A stretch of DNA of 8,184 nt from Chloroflexia bacterium (GCA_013698285.1 JACCVE010000602.1:1-8184); one strand, 5' to 3'. Positions 1 to 7,448 are shown, counted from the first letter of the stretch. A program made the numbers and translations. The notes: generated from the letters alone by a model not told the origin.

Positions 1-38
1 CAATCCCGGGCACCGTATCGCCTGGCACGCCCCATGCA

Positions 39-54
39 CGTCTCGCCTGAGACG
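39..54. repeat. Short inverted repeat (6-bp stem, 4-base loop)
   Basis: CGTCTC at 39-44 and GAGACG at 49-54 are perfect reverse complements around the tetraloop GCCT. The repeat lies 65 bases upstream of the first gene. No T-run follows on the plus strand, so it is a weak terminator candidate for a gene left of the window. A 6-bp dyad can easily occur by chance in such GC-rich DNA. Confidence 0.3.
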
Positions 55-105
55 AATCGAGCGCGACCCACCAGAACGAACGGCTACCCAAACGGGGTGC
101 CAGAC

Positions 106-110
106 AGGAG
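106..110 (+). promoter_or_regulatory. Ribosome binding site of the first small gene
   Basis: AGGAG at 106-110 stands nine bases before the ATG at 120. It decides between two nearby ATGs: the one at 115 is only four bases from the motif and opens a frame that closes after 12 codons, whereas the ATG at 120 opens 112 codons. Confidence 0.6.
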
Positions 111-119
111 CGAGATGCC

Positions 120-458
120 ATGGGCGGGGGACAGCCGCACCGGGATGGGGTAGACCCGATCGAGGATGCCGACCACGTCGCCGAGGATGTCGGGTTGGCC
201 GGGGTGGCCAACCCCGGGGAGGCGGCATCACCGGTGATCGCGTCGGGCCTGGGGTCGGTGCCGGACGGGACGCAGGTGCCGCACCGGTCGCCGACGACCG
301 TGCCGGGCAAGCCGATGGCCCCGATCGCCGACGGACCGGGCGGCAACAGCCCGCTCGCCGAGCAGGCGATGGACCGGGGCTCCGGCGGCCAGGCGGCCGA
401 CCCCTCCGAGGACTTCGAGCGGGTCGACACGGAACCGTTGGCCGGAGACCGATCGTGA
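120..458 (+). CDS. Hypothetical Pro/Gly/Asp-rich small protein
   Basis: I do not recognise this 112-residue protein. It is rich in Gly, Pro, Ala and Asp, has no Cys, no hydrophobic stretch long enough for a membrane helix and no signal peptide, and reads as largely disordered and acidic. It appears real for three reasons: an AGGAG ribosome binding site sits nine bases before the ATG, almost every codon ends in G or C as in the neighbouring genes, and its TGA overlaps the GTG of the DUF952 gene by four bases (GTGA). The overlap suggests translational coupling, so the two products may work together or simply be co-expressed. The repeated short Pro-containing segments (residues about 45-75) are low complexity rather than clear repeats. 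It could be a lineage-specific disordered protein. A chance reading frame is still possible because GC-rich DNA gives long open frames. Confidence 0.55.
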   Translation: MGGGQPHRDGVDPIEDADHVAEDVGLAGVANPGEAASPVIASGLGSVPDGTQVPHRSPTTVPGKPMAPIADGPGGNSPLAEQAMDRGSGGQAADPSEDFERVDTEPLAGDRS

Positions 459-838
459 CGGATGCCCCCGGCGGAACGTCGGGAGGAGGCGTGTCCTACC
501 TCCACCTCGTCCCGGAGCCCGTCTGGCTCGGCAACGACGGCGACACGTACCTTCCCGAGGCCTTCGCCCGGGAGGGATTCATCCACTGCACGATCGGGGA
601 CGGAGAGGTCGTCGCGGCCGCCAACCGGTTCTATACCGGCGATCCCCGGCCCTTCCTCGTCTTGACGCTGGACCCCGCGAAGCTGACCTCCCCGGTCCGG
701 ATTGAGGACCCGCGATCGGTCTTTCCCCACATCTTCGGCCCGTTGAACGTCGATGCCGTGACCGCCACCCGGCGGCTGGAGAGGGACGCGTCCGGGACCT
801 TCTTGGGCATTGCCGCCGCGGAGGTCCCGACACCGTAG
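455..838 (+). CDS. DUF952 family protein
   Basis: A 127-residue protein matching the DUF952 family (PF06108) by its two hallmark motifs: EGFIHCT at residues 40-46 and FPHIFGPL at 90-97. An NRFY segment between them (57-60) is also usual. The domain spans about residues 14-112, so the protein is essentially one domain with a short Gly-rich N-terminus. It has no signal peptide or membrane segment and is probably cytosolic. The biochemical function of DUF952 is not established to my knowledge, and I assign none. The GTG at 455 is chosen because GGAGA at 444-448 lies six bases upstream and the GTG overlaps the preceding stop. A second in-frame GTG at 491, behind GGAGGAGG at 482-489, would give 115 residues and still keep the whole domain, so the start is not certain. 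The gene is second in a two-gene unit, and the next gene begins 114 bases later. Confidence 0.9.
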   Translation: MTDAPGGTSGGGVSYLHLVPEPVWLGNDGDTYLPEAFAREGFIHCTIGDGEVVAAANRFYTGDPRPFLVLTLDPAKLTSPVRIEDPRSVFPHIFGPLNVDAVTATRRLERDASGTFLGIAAAEVPTP

Positions 839-952
839 TCCGGCTCCCCGCTCACGCCCGCCGCACCGTTCACACTACCGTGGTTGGGCAGGCCACCCCC
901 AGGATGGACCGGGCGTGATCGGCCGGGGTTCGAGAGGGAGAAGACACAGGCC

Positions 953-3214
953 GTGTTCGCGGGGATCGGGCGGTTCGCCTATCGACGCCGGTGGTTCATC
1001 GTCTCGGCCTGGGCCCTGCTCCTCCTGGCGGCGATCCCGGCGATCCTGAACATCGAGGACGTCCTGAAGGTGGGCGGCTTCTCCTCCCCGGAGATCGAGT
1101 CGGCTCGGGCCCGGGCCGCCCTGGAGCGGGACATCGGCCTCGCCCCGTCCCAGATGGTCGTCCTCTACCAGAGTAAGACCCTGCGGGGCGATGACCCCCG
1201 CTTCCTCGACCAGGTCGAGGCCTCCCTCGCCAGCGTCCGCGACCTACCCCTCGTCACCGATGTCCTGCTGCCATCCGAGGACGCCGGCCTGATCGCCCGG
1301 AGCGGTCGCCTGACCTACGCCCTGGTCGGGCTGGACGAGCCGCCGGAGGACGCCCAGCGTCAGGTCGAGCCGTTCCGGGCGGCGATGATCGATCAGCCCG
1401 ACCTGACCTACACGCTCGGCGGGGCGCCCGTCTTCTACGCCGACATCGAGACGGTCAGCCAGCGCGACCTCCGCCGGGCCGAACTGATCGCCTTCCCATT
1501 CGCCCTGATCGCCCTGCTGGTGGTCTTCGGCTCCGTGGTCGCCGCCGTCGTCCCCCTGCTGGTGGGGGGGCTCAGCGTGGCGGTGGTCCTAGCCGGGCTA
1601 TACGGGATCGGCCACGTCACCGACCTCTCGATCTTCGTCCTCAACCTGGCCTCGATGCTCGGCCTCGGCCTGTCGGTCGATTACTCCCTCTTCGTCTCCA
1701 GCCGGTTCCGGGAGGAACTGGCGGCCAACGGCGGCGACGTGCCCCGGGCGGTCGAGCGCTCCGTGGCGATGGCCGGCAAGGCGGTCTTCTTCTCCGGCCT
1801 GACGGTGCTGATCGGGCTGTCGGGGCTGCTCTTCTTCTCGTTCATGTTCCTGCGCTCGGTCGGCATCGCCGGGACCCTCGTCGTCGCGATCGCCACCGTC
1901 GCCGCCCTGACCCTGCTCCCGGCGACCCTCGCGATCATCGGCACCCGCATCGATCGCTACCGGTTGCCCTGGCCAGGACGCCGCCGCGCCGCCGCCCGCG
2001 CGCACGCGGGGATCGATCACCACGACGGCAACTGGGCACGCCTGGCCCGGGCCGTGATGCGTCATCCGGTGCTTGTCCTGGTGCCGACCCTGGCGCTACT
2101 ACTCACCCTCGGCCTCCCATTCCTCAACGTCAACGTCTCCTCGCCGGACGGCCGCATCTTGCCGCCCGACCTGGCGTCGCGACAGGGGTTCGACCTCCTC
2201 TCGGACGAGTTCGGGGCCGGGGAGATCTCGCCATTCCTGATCGCGGTCAGTTCCCCGAGTTCCATCTACTCGGCCGAGAACGTCGCCGCCCTCCAGGCCC
2301 TGACGACGGCGTTGGAGGCGGACCCGCGCATCGTCCGGGTCCAGAGCATCGTCAACTACGGCGGCGACCTCGCCGGGGAGTCTGGGGCGGTCGTCCTGGC
2401 GGGGCGCCGGGCGCTCGAACGCCTCGGCGTCGACACTGGCCTGGACCGCCTCTCCTCCGACCGGGCCACGGCCGTGCTGGCCTACACCGGCGCGGCGGCG
2501 AACGACCCGTCCAATAAGGACCTGCTGAGCGACATCCGCGACATGCGGCCGGCCGGCGACCTCTCGATGCTGGTCGATGGCGGCACGGCCGAGATCGTCG
2601 ACGTGGTCGACCTGATGTACCGGGACTTTCCCCGGGCGATCGTGCTGGTCGTGGTGGCCACCTACCTGGTCCTGATGATCCTGTTCCGCTCGGTGATCCT
2701 GCCCCTGAAGGCGATCCTGATGAACACCCTCTCGATCCTGGCCTCCTACGGCGCCCTCGTCTTCATCTTCCAGGAGGGGCACTTCGCCTCGGTCTTCCGA
2801 TTCACGCCGCTGGGGTTCGTCGAGGCCTCCCTGCCCGTCATCATGTTCTGCGTCTTGTTCGGCCTCAGCATGGACTACGAGGTCTTCCTGCTCTCCCGGG
2901 TCCGGGAGGAGTGGGACCGTACCGGCGACAACGTCCAGAGCGTCGCCATCGGCCTGGAGCGCAGCGGCCGGATCATCACCAGCGCCGCCCTGATCGTGGT
3001 CGTCGTCACCTCGTCGTTCATCAGCGCCGACGTGATCCTGATCAAGACCCTCGGCCTCGGCATCGCCATCGCCGTGTTCCTCGACGCCACGATCGTCCGG
3101 GCCCTACTCGTCCCGGCCACGATGCGCCTGCTGGGCCACTGGAACTGGTGGATGCCCACCCGCCTCGGTCGACTGCTGCCCGACCGCAACCTGATTGAGG
3201 AACCCGCCCCCTGA
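953..3214 (+). CDS. MMPL family (RND superfamily) transporter
   Basis: A large inner-membrane protein of 753 residues from the GTG at 953, the normal size for YdfJ-like MMPL transporters. It shows the duplicated RND plan: one N-terminal helix (about 15-32), an extracytoplasmic domain (33-175), a cluster of helices (177-330), a cytoplasmic Arg/His-rich linker (331-365), a helix at 372-392, a second extracytoplasmic domain (393-560) and a second helix cluster (from about 563 to 730). Both halves carry the family's Asp-Tyr pair, in GLSVDY (D243-Y244) and GLSMDY (D641-Y642). The equivalent pairs in mycobacterial MmpL3 form the proton relay, so proton-driven export of a lipid or other hydrophobic compound is the likely role; the substrate cannot be read. 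The frame opens upstream at a TTG (884) that lacks a ribosome binding site. GTG 953 gives the usual MFA-x-x-GRFAYRRRW start and has AGGGAG at 935-940, although the 12-base spacing is long. It is the first gene of the apparent operon with the lipocalin and protease genes. Confidence 0.93.
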   Translation: MFAGIGRFAYRRRWFIVSAWALLLLAAIPAILNIEDVLKVGGFSSPEIESARARAALERDIGLAPSQMVVLYQSKTLRGDDPRFLDQVEASLASVRDLPLVTDVLLPSEDAGLIARSGRLTYALVGLDEPPEDAQRQVEPFRAAMIDQPDLTYTLGGAPVFYADIETVSQRDLRRAELIAFPFALIALLVVFGSVVAAVVPLLVGGLSVAVVLAGLYGIGHVTDLSIFVLNLASMLGLGLSVDYSLFVSSRFREELAANGGDVPRAVERSVAMAGKAVFFSGLTVLIGLSGLLFFSFMFLRSVGIAGTLVVAIATVAALTLLPATLAIIGTRIDRYRLPWPGRRRAAARAHAGIDHHDGNWARLARAVMRHPVLVLVPTLALLLTLGLPFLNVNVSSPDGRILPPDLASRQGFDLLSDEFGAGEISPFLIAVSSPSSIYSAENVAALQALTTALEADPRIVRVQSIVNYGGDLAGESGAVVLAGRRALERLGVDTGLDRLSSDRATAVLAYTGAAANDPSNKDLLSDIRDMRPAGDLSMLVDGGTAEIVDVVDLMYRDFPRAIVLVVVATYLVLMILFRSVILPLKAILMNTLSILASYGALVFIFQEGHFASVFRFTPLGFVEASLPVIMFCVLFGLSMDYEVFLLSRVREEWDRTGDNVQSVAIGLERSGRIITSAALIVVVVTSSFISADVILIKTLGLGIAIAVFLDATIVRALLVPATMRLLGHWNWWMPTRLGRLLPDRNLIEEPAP

Positions 3215-3245
3215 CAATCGCCGTCGCGACCGTCAACCACCGTAG

Positions 3246-3251
3246 AAGGAG
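3246..3251 (+). promoter_or_regulatory. Strong ribosome binding site of the lipocalin-like gene
   Basis: AAGGAG at 3246-3251 lies seven bases before the ATG at 3259. It decides the start against the in-frame ATG at 3298, which has no such motif and directly precedes the twin-arginine stretch. Confidence 0.75.
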
Positions 3252-3258
3252 CGTCCCG

Positions 3259-4377
3259 ATGGCCGACCGCCCCACTCCCTCGCTTCTCAGCCACCCCATG
3301 CGCCGGCGGGCCTTCCTGTCCGCTGCTGCCGCCTCTTTGGGTGTCGCCGCGCTGGTGCCCCCCGGCTCGCCGGGGTCCGGCCTGGCGGCCCAGGGGATGA
3401 CGCCGTTCGCCGAATCATCGCCGGGGGCCGATGACGCGCCCGACCTGATCACCTTTCCGGAGGACGACGGCCCCCACGAGGCGGCGGTCGAGTGGTGGTA
3501 CTACACCGGTCACCTCTTCGCTGACGACGGGCGCCGGTTCGGATTCGAGCAGGTCGTCTTCAAGGGCGAACGCTCTGGCACCGTCGGCTATGCCTCCCAC
3601 GTCGCGATCACCGACGCCGCCGCCGGGACCTTCACCTACGACCAGCGCCTGGCCGGTCCAGAGACATCCGTACCGGGGTCAGGCTTCAACCTCGTCATCG
3701 GCGATTGGGCGATGCGCGGCGAGGGCGGAGATGATCACCTCCGGTTGACCCTGCCCGGGTACGTGATGGCCATCTCGCTCACCGCGACCAAGTCGCCCGT
3801 CCTGCACGACGGCGACGGCTACATCGACTACGGCAATGGCCAGGCATCGTACTACTACTCCCGGACCCGGATGGCCGTCGAGGGCATCCTCGACGTGGGC
3901 GGCGAATCCCTCCCGGTGACCGGCGAGGCCTGGATGGATCACCAGTGGGGTGACTTCGACACCTTCTCCGGCGGTGGCTGGGACTGGTACAGCGTCCAAC
4001 TCGATGACGGGTCCGACTTGATGCTGTACCTGATCAACGCCCCGGACGGTACGCCGATCATCGTCGACGGGTCGCTGGTCGCCGCCGATGGTACGTTGAC
4101 CATCCTCGACGGTGACGATTTCACGGTGTCCCCCACCGGCGAGTGGACCAGTGAGGCGACAGGCATCACCTACCCCTCGGGATGGGACATCTCGGTGCCG
4201 GCGGAAGACCTCATCCTCACCCTCTCGCCGACCCTCCCCGGCCAGGAACTCGACACCACCGATACGACCGGCGTGATCTACTGGGAGGGTGAGGTCACGG
4301 TCGCGGGGGAGCGGGCCGGAGCAGCGATCGCTGGCCTCGGCTACGTCGAATTGACGGGGTATGGGGACAGGACATGA
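3259..4377 (+). CDS. Secreted lipocalin-like protein (CrtC/AttH type, COG5621-like), Tat-like signal
   Basis: A 372-residue protein. The N-terminus reads as a twin-arginine signal: RRRAFL at residues 15-20, then an Ala-rich hydrophobic stretch (21-33) and a possible cleavage site after LAA near residue 44. The lysine of the consensus and the Ser/Thr before the arginines are missing. The mature part begins with the family's DGPH...EWWYYTGH block (residues 70-85) and contains WMDHQWG at 225-231. Both are signatures of the lipocalin-like family that includes carotenoid 1,2-hydratase CrtC and the AttH proteins (PF07143 with PF17186). The family folds as two lipocalin-type beta barrels, which suits a hydrophobic ligand. 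No carotenoid gene is nearby, so a hydratase role is not supported, and I infer lipid binding or hydrolysis outside the membrane. AttH-type genes usually sit beside ABC permeases; here the neighbour is an MMPL pump 44 bases upstream. Its TGA overlaps the ATG of the protease gene (ATGA). Confidence 0.88.
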   Translation: MADRPTPSLLSHPMRRRAFLSAAAASLGVAALVPPGSPGSGLAAQGMTPFAESSPGADDAPDLITFPEDDGPHEAAVEWWYYTGHLFADDGRRFGFEQVVFKGERSGTVGYASHVAITDAAAGTFTYDQRLAGPETSVPGSGFNLVIGDWAMRGEGGDDHLRLTLPGYVMAISLTATKSPVLHDGDGYIDYGNGQASYYYSRTRMAVEGILDVGGESLPVTGEAWMDHQWGDFDTFSGGGWDWYSVQLDDGSDLMLYLINAPDGTPIIVDGSLVAADGTLTILDGDDFTVSPTGEWTSEATGITYPSGWDISVPAEDLILTLSPTLPGQELDTTDTTGVIYWEGEVTVAGERAGAAIAGLGYVELTGYGDRT

Positions 4378-5654
4378 GCGAGAGCACTCTGGGGACGGCC
4401 TTGACCGGTGCGACGGAGACTGACACGGTGAGCGCAGGGAGAAGCCTGAGCGCCCTGCCGGGCACCGACTGGGATGGCCCGGAATGGGCGCGGGCCCGTC
4501 GCTACCGGCGGGTCCGGATGGCGACCGGGGCGGCGAGCCTGGCGATCTCGGTCGCCCGGGACGCCTGGCTGGCGTTCGGCGGCCGGTCGGCGGGACTGAA
4601 GCGGGCCACGGATCGGCGAGCGCCCCACCCCGCGCTTCGCGATGCCGGCTTCGTCACCTCGTTGTCGGCGGCTGAGTGGGTCTCGGGCCTGCCGGTCGGG
4701 TTCGCCCTCGGCCACCTGGTCGAGCGCGCCTTCGGCCTCACCCGCCAGACTCCCGGCGGTTGGTTCAGGGAACGGGCCAAGGGATTTGCCCTGGGCACCG
4801 TGATCCAGCTCCCCCTCACCCTGGGCGTTTTCGCCACGGTCCGGCGGCGACCGGATGACTGGTGGCTGATCCTGGCGAGCGGCGCCCTGCCGTTGACCGT
4901 GGTGGCGACCTACGTTGGGCCGGTCCTGATCGCGCCCCGCTTCAACGCCTATGTGCCGGTGGACGAGGATGAACTGGCGAGTCGCATCAAGGTGCTCGCC
5001 GGACGGGCCGGGGTGCCGATCTCGGCGGTCTACCGGATGGATATGAGCCGCCAGACCGAGAAGGCCAACGCCTACTTCACCGGGATTGGGGCGACCAAGC
5101 GGATCGTCCTCGCCGATACCCTGATGGACCGCTTTGCGCCGGACGAAGTCGAGGCCGTGGTCGCCCACGAATTCGGTCACCAGGTCCACGGTGATATCTG
5201 GCGCTTTACCGCCATCACCGCCGCCGCCGGGTTCGTGGTCGCCTACGGGGTCAGGGCCACGATGGGTCGTCTGCTGCCCATGACGGCGGCCCGGACAGGC
5301 GTCGATTCCCCCGGGGACGTGGCGAGCCTACCCCTATGGTCGCTCGTCGGCCTTGGTCACGCCGCCGTGCTTGGCCCAGCCTTCGCCGCCTACAGCCGGG
5401 CGATCGAGCGCCGGGCCGACCGCTTCGCGATCGGGTTGACCGGCGATGGCCCGGCCTACGCCCGGGCGATGCTGCGCCTCGCCCACCAGAACATGAGCGA
5501 CCCCTCTCCCCCGGGCTGGCTGGTTCGGGCCTTGGCGACCCATCCCCCCGTCGCCGAGCGGGTAGCGGCGGCACTGGCAGACGATCGCGTTCCCTCCCCC
5601 GGCGCGACGGATGGGGCAGGTACCGCGACCGCAGGCAACGGCAGCCTGTCATAA
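4374..5654 (+). CDS. Integral-membrane M48 metallopeptidase (Ste24/CAAX-protease-like)
   Basis: A 426-residue zinc protease. The catalytic motif HEFGH is at residues 265-269 (zinc ligands H265 and H269, general base E266), and the third ligand is E345 in ERRAD (345-349). The N-terminal half matches the M48_N domain of Ste24-type proteases: hydrophobic stretches at about 49-68, 97-118, 136-155 and 163-188, the GGWF segment near 128-131, and RFNAYVP at 189-195 just before the soluble core. The family signature NAYFTGIGATKRIVLADTL lies at 232-250. Eukaryotic Ste24 trims prenylated proteins; bacterial homologues such as HtpX/Ste24-like enzymes act in membrane-protein quality control, the more likely role here. 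The ATG overlaps the lipocalin stop (ATGA), which favours it, but its upstream purines are weak. GTG 4428, with GGAGA at 4415-4419, is a credible alternative that would remove 18 residues outside the domain. The C-terminal tail (from about 405) is Gly/Ala/Thr-rich and unstructured. Confidence 0.93.
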   Translation: MSESTLGTALTGATETDTVSAGRSLSALPGTDWDGPEWARARRYRRVRMATGAASLAISVARDAWLAFGGRSAGLKRATDRRAPHPALRDAGFVTSLSAAEWVSGLPVGFALGHLVERAFGLTRQTPGGWFRERAKGFALGTVIQLPLTLGVFATVRRRPDDWWLILASGALPLTVVATYVGPVLIAPRFNAYVPVDEDELASRIKVLAGRAGVPISAVYRMDMSRQTEKANAYFTGIGATKRIVLADTLMDRFAPDEVEAVVAHEFGHQVHGDIWRFTAITAAAGFVVAYGVRATMGRLLPMTAARTGVDSPGDVASLPLWSLVGLGHAAVLGPAFAAYSRAIERRADRFAIGLTGDGPAYARAMLRLAHQNMSDPSPPGWLVRALATHPPVAERVAAALADDRVPSPGATDGAGTATAGNGSLS

Positions 5655-5709
5655 CTCGAATGGGTCCCTGTGGCGGTGAGACCGAGAACATCGAAGACCG
5701 GGAGCGGTG

Positions 5710-5744
5710 GGTACTCGACATCGTCTCCCTTGAGAAAGAGTACC
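5710..5744. repeat. Two-part hairpin after the protease gene
   Basis: The outer arms GGTACTC (5710-5716) and GAGTACC (5738-5744) are perfect reverse complements. Inside, TCTC (5724-5727) pairs with GAGA (5732-5735) around the loop CCTT. The structure lies 56 bases after the protease stop and may end or stabilise that transcript. No T-run follows. Confidence 0.4.
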
Positions 5745-5817
5745 GACGGCCAAGCGCCTCAAGACCGGCCCGGACGCTGTCTACCTGCTTGGCGTGCCGG
5801 CCGCTCGACGTGCGATG

Positions 5818-5848
5818 GCCCCGCCAGAGCGCTGGTCTCCGGCGGGGC
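5818..5848. terminator. Candidate bidirectional terminator hairpin
   Basis: GCCCCGCC at 5818-5825 and GGCGGGGC at 5841-5848 form a perfect 8-bp GC stem. After one A-C mismatch, GAG (5827-5829) pairs with CTC (5837-5839), leaving a 7-base loop. The position between two convergent genes fits transcription stop on both strands. A clear U-tract is absent on either side, as is common in GC-rich bacteria, so the call rests on stem strength and position. Confidence 0.55.
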
Positions 5849-5950
5849 ACTTGAGCCCCTGTGTCTCTCGGACGATGTGCTTTCGTCCCGATGTCCCACC
5901 GCGAGCGTCGCTTTCTCCGCGACAGGACACGGACGAATCTTCGGCATCGG

Positions 5951-7369
5951 TTAGACCAGCCGGTGCAGCCGCGGCGTCAGCATGGCGCCACCAGCCCGCC
6001 CGTCCGGCAGGAGGTCACTCTGGGAGGGGACGCCGAACAGACCATGTCCAACGACCTCTGGTTCCAGAATGGGGGCGAAGGGCGGCAGGGCCAGTCGCAG
6101 TCCCCCCTCCCGGACACCGAAGATCGTCGCCACGACCAGGACCGGGACGGCCAGCACGGCGAGGGCCGTCCCGATACCGATCACCTCGGCCAAGGCCGGG
6201 CCGCCGAGCGAGCCGATCACCCCCCCGGCTCCGGTCGCCATCAGGAAGAGTGAGAAGAAACGGCCGAAGACAGCCTCCGGGAGCGCGTGCTGGAAGTAGG
6301 TCAGCGCGGAAACCTCCTCGAGATCCGCGATCAGGCCGAAGACAATCAGCCCACCCAGGGCGAGCGGGACGTTGCCGGCGAAGCCGAAGCCGATCAAGCC
6401 CAGCGCACCGACGAATCCGGCCACCGCCGCGATCGCCAGGGATCGCCGCGTCAGGTACGTGCCGGCCCCGGCGAACATGCCGCCGATCAGGGAACCGACC
6501 CCCATCGTGGCGTAGAAGAGCCCGACCGCCCCATCGTCCAATCCCAAGTCGTGGGCTCGGGAGATGAAGAGCGGGATCGCGCCGAGGATCAGGACAGCCG
6601 TTCCGGCGATCATCGCCACGTAGAGCCTGACGTCGGAGCGTCGCATCAACATCCGGTAGCCCAGCCCGGGCACGGGCACGGAGGTCGCCACGCTCAGCGG
6701 GTCGGTCCAAGGCGCCGCGGCCGCAATCCGGTCTGGCAGTGACGCGGTCACCCGAACGAGGACCATGAAGGTGAGGGCATTGATCACGAAGAGGGGCGTG
6801 GTCCCGGCCAGGGCGAGCACGATCCCGCCGAGCAGGGGACCAACGATCTCGCCGGCGGTCATCGCCAGCATGTGGACCGCGTTGGCGGTCCCCCGTTGCT
6901 CCCGTGGCGTCAAGACCATCAGGCGCTTCTCGAAGGCCGGCATATCGACCGTGCGAACGATGGCCATCGCCAGCGTCAGCCCGTACAGCAGCCAGAGACT
7001 GGGGAAGACCGCCAGCAGCGCGAAAGAACCGGCGACCACCGCCATCGCCAGTTGGGTGAGGACCAGCAAGCGCTTTCCCGGATAGCGGTCGACCAGAGAG
7101 CCGGCCATCCCCTGCACGAGCAGGCGCGGCAATACCATAAGCGCCAGCATGCCGCCGACACCCAGCGCGCTATCGCCTAACTTGAAGGAGAGTGCGATCA
7201 GGGCGATCGTATTGAAGCGGTCGCCGATGTAGGAACCCGCGGCCGCGGCCAACAGGCGACGCACGTCCGGTGCGTTGCCCAGCGCCCGGTAGCGATCCAC
7301 GCTGGTGCGCGTGGCAGATCGGATCGTGGCCCCGACGCCGCGTACCGTCTCTCGTCCGGCATTCTCCAT
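5951..7369 (-). CDS. MFS transporter, exporter type (MFS_3/EntS-like)
   Basis: A 472-residue integral-membrane protein with about 12 hydrophobic helices in two halves, separated near residues 225-250 by a hydrophilic Pro/Asp-containing loop. The first half has the MFS signature loop between helices 2 and 3, GSLVDRYPGKR at residues 90-100. The general pattern resembles the enterobactin-exporter-like branch (PF05977/PF07690), so drug or metabolite efflux by proton antiport is the likely role; the substrate is unknown. The frame stays open upstream to 7468, but that start would be a GTG followed by an unlikely Cys/Pro-rich stretch. The ATG at 7369 is chosen because GGGAG (minus strand, 7382-7378) lies eight bases before it and the protein then has a normal MFS N-terminus of about 35 cytoplasmic residues. 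After the last helix comes a hydrophilic tail of roughly 50 residues, somewhat long for the family. It is transcribed alone, convergent with the protease operon, and has a long dyad-rich leader. Confidence 0.92.
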   Translation of the reverse strand: MENAGRETVRGVGATIRSATRTSVDRYRALGNAPDVRRLLAAAAGSYIGDRFNTIALIALSFKLGDSALGVGGMLALMVLPRLLVQGMAGSLVDRYPGKRLLVLTQLAMAVVAGSFALLAVFPSLWLLYGLTLAMAIVRTVDMPAFEKRLMVLTPREQRGTANAVHMLAMTAGEIVGPLLGGIVLALAGTTPLFVINALTFMVLVRVTASLPDRIAAAAPWTDPLSVATSVPVPGLGYRMLMRRSDVRLYVAMIAGTAVLILGAIPLFISRAHDLGLDDGAVGLFYATMGVGSLIGGMFAGAGTYLTRRSLAIAAVAGFVGALGLIGFGFAGNVPLALGGLIVFGLIADLEEVSALTYFQHALPEAVFGRFFSLFLMATGAGGVIGSLGGPALAEVIGIGTALAVLAVPVLVVATIFGVREGGLRLALPPFAPILEPEVVGHGLFGVPSQSDLLPDGRAGGAMLTPRLHRLV

Positions 7370-7377
7370 GACCTCGT

Positions 7378-7382
7378 CTCCC
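7378..7382 (-). promoter_or_regulatory. Ribosome binding site of the MFS gene
   Basis: GGGAG on the minus strand (7382 to 7378) lies eight bases before the ATG at 7369. It supports this start over the upstream GTG at 7468. Confidence 0.6.
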
Positions 7383-7427
7383 GGGACTATCCAGCGAGGG
7401 CAGGATCCCGACGATCCCGCCAGAGCA

Positions 7428-7448
7428 TCCGGGCAACGCGTGCCCGGA
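7428..7448. repeat. Perfect 8-bp inverted repeat in the MFS leader
   Basis: TCCGGGCA (7428-7435) and TGCCCGGA (7441-7448) are perfect reverse complements around the loop ACGCG. The element starts about 60 bases upstream of the MFS start codon. As DNA it is a 21-bp dyad of operator size; as RNA it is a stable hairpin that could act in attenuation. No regulator gene lies next to it in the window. Confidence 0.5.

Larger units (their letters stand above)
5655..5950. other. Convergent intergenic region with hairpins, no convincing gene
   Basis: These 296 bases separate the stop codons of the plus-strand protease gene and the minus-strand MFS gene. They contain two hairpins, at 5710-5744 and 5818-5848. 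Short open frames here (for example 5660-5854, and 5670-5954) lack ribosome binding sites, and the second lacks the G/C-ending codon bias of the true genes. I see no RNA gene. Confidence 0.6.

Noticed and set aside
927..934. GGTTCGAG resembling a tRNA T-loop
   Set aside because: No T-stem pairing, anticodon arm or acceptor stem can be found around it, and it lies just before the MMPL start.
884..952. Upstream extension of the MMPL gene from a TTG at 884
   Set aside because: There is no ribosome binding site before the TTG, and the extra 23 residues are Pro/Arg-rich and unlike MMPL N-termini. GTG 953 gives the normal start.
2099..2782. Long antisense frame (227 codons) inside the MMPL gene
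   Set aside because: It mirrors the strongly coding MMPL frame, its product is a His/Asp/Arg/Gln-rich string without a domain, and such shadows are usual in GC-rich genes.
5670..5954. Plus-strand frame of 94 codons between the convergent genes
   Set aside because: Weak third-position G/C bias, no ribosome binding site, it includes the terminator hairpin and has no recognisable protein.
5794..6567. Plus-strand frame of 257 codons across the MFS 3' end
   Set aside because: The product is an Arg/Pro/Ser-rich string typical of the reverse of a coding frame; the minus-strand MFS frame explains the region.
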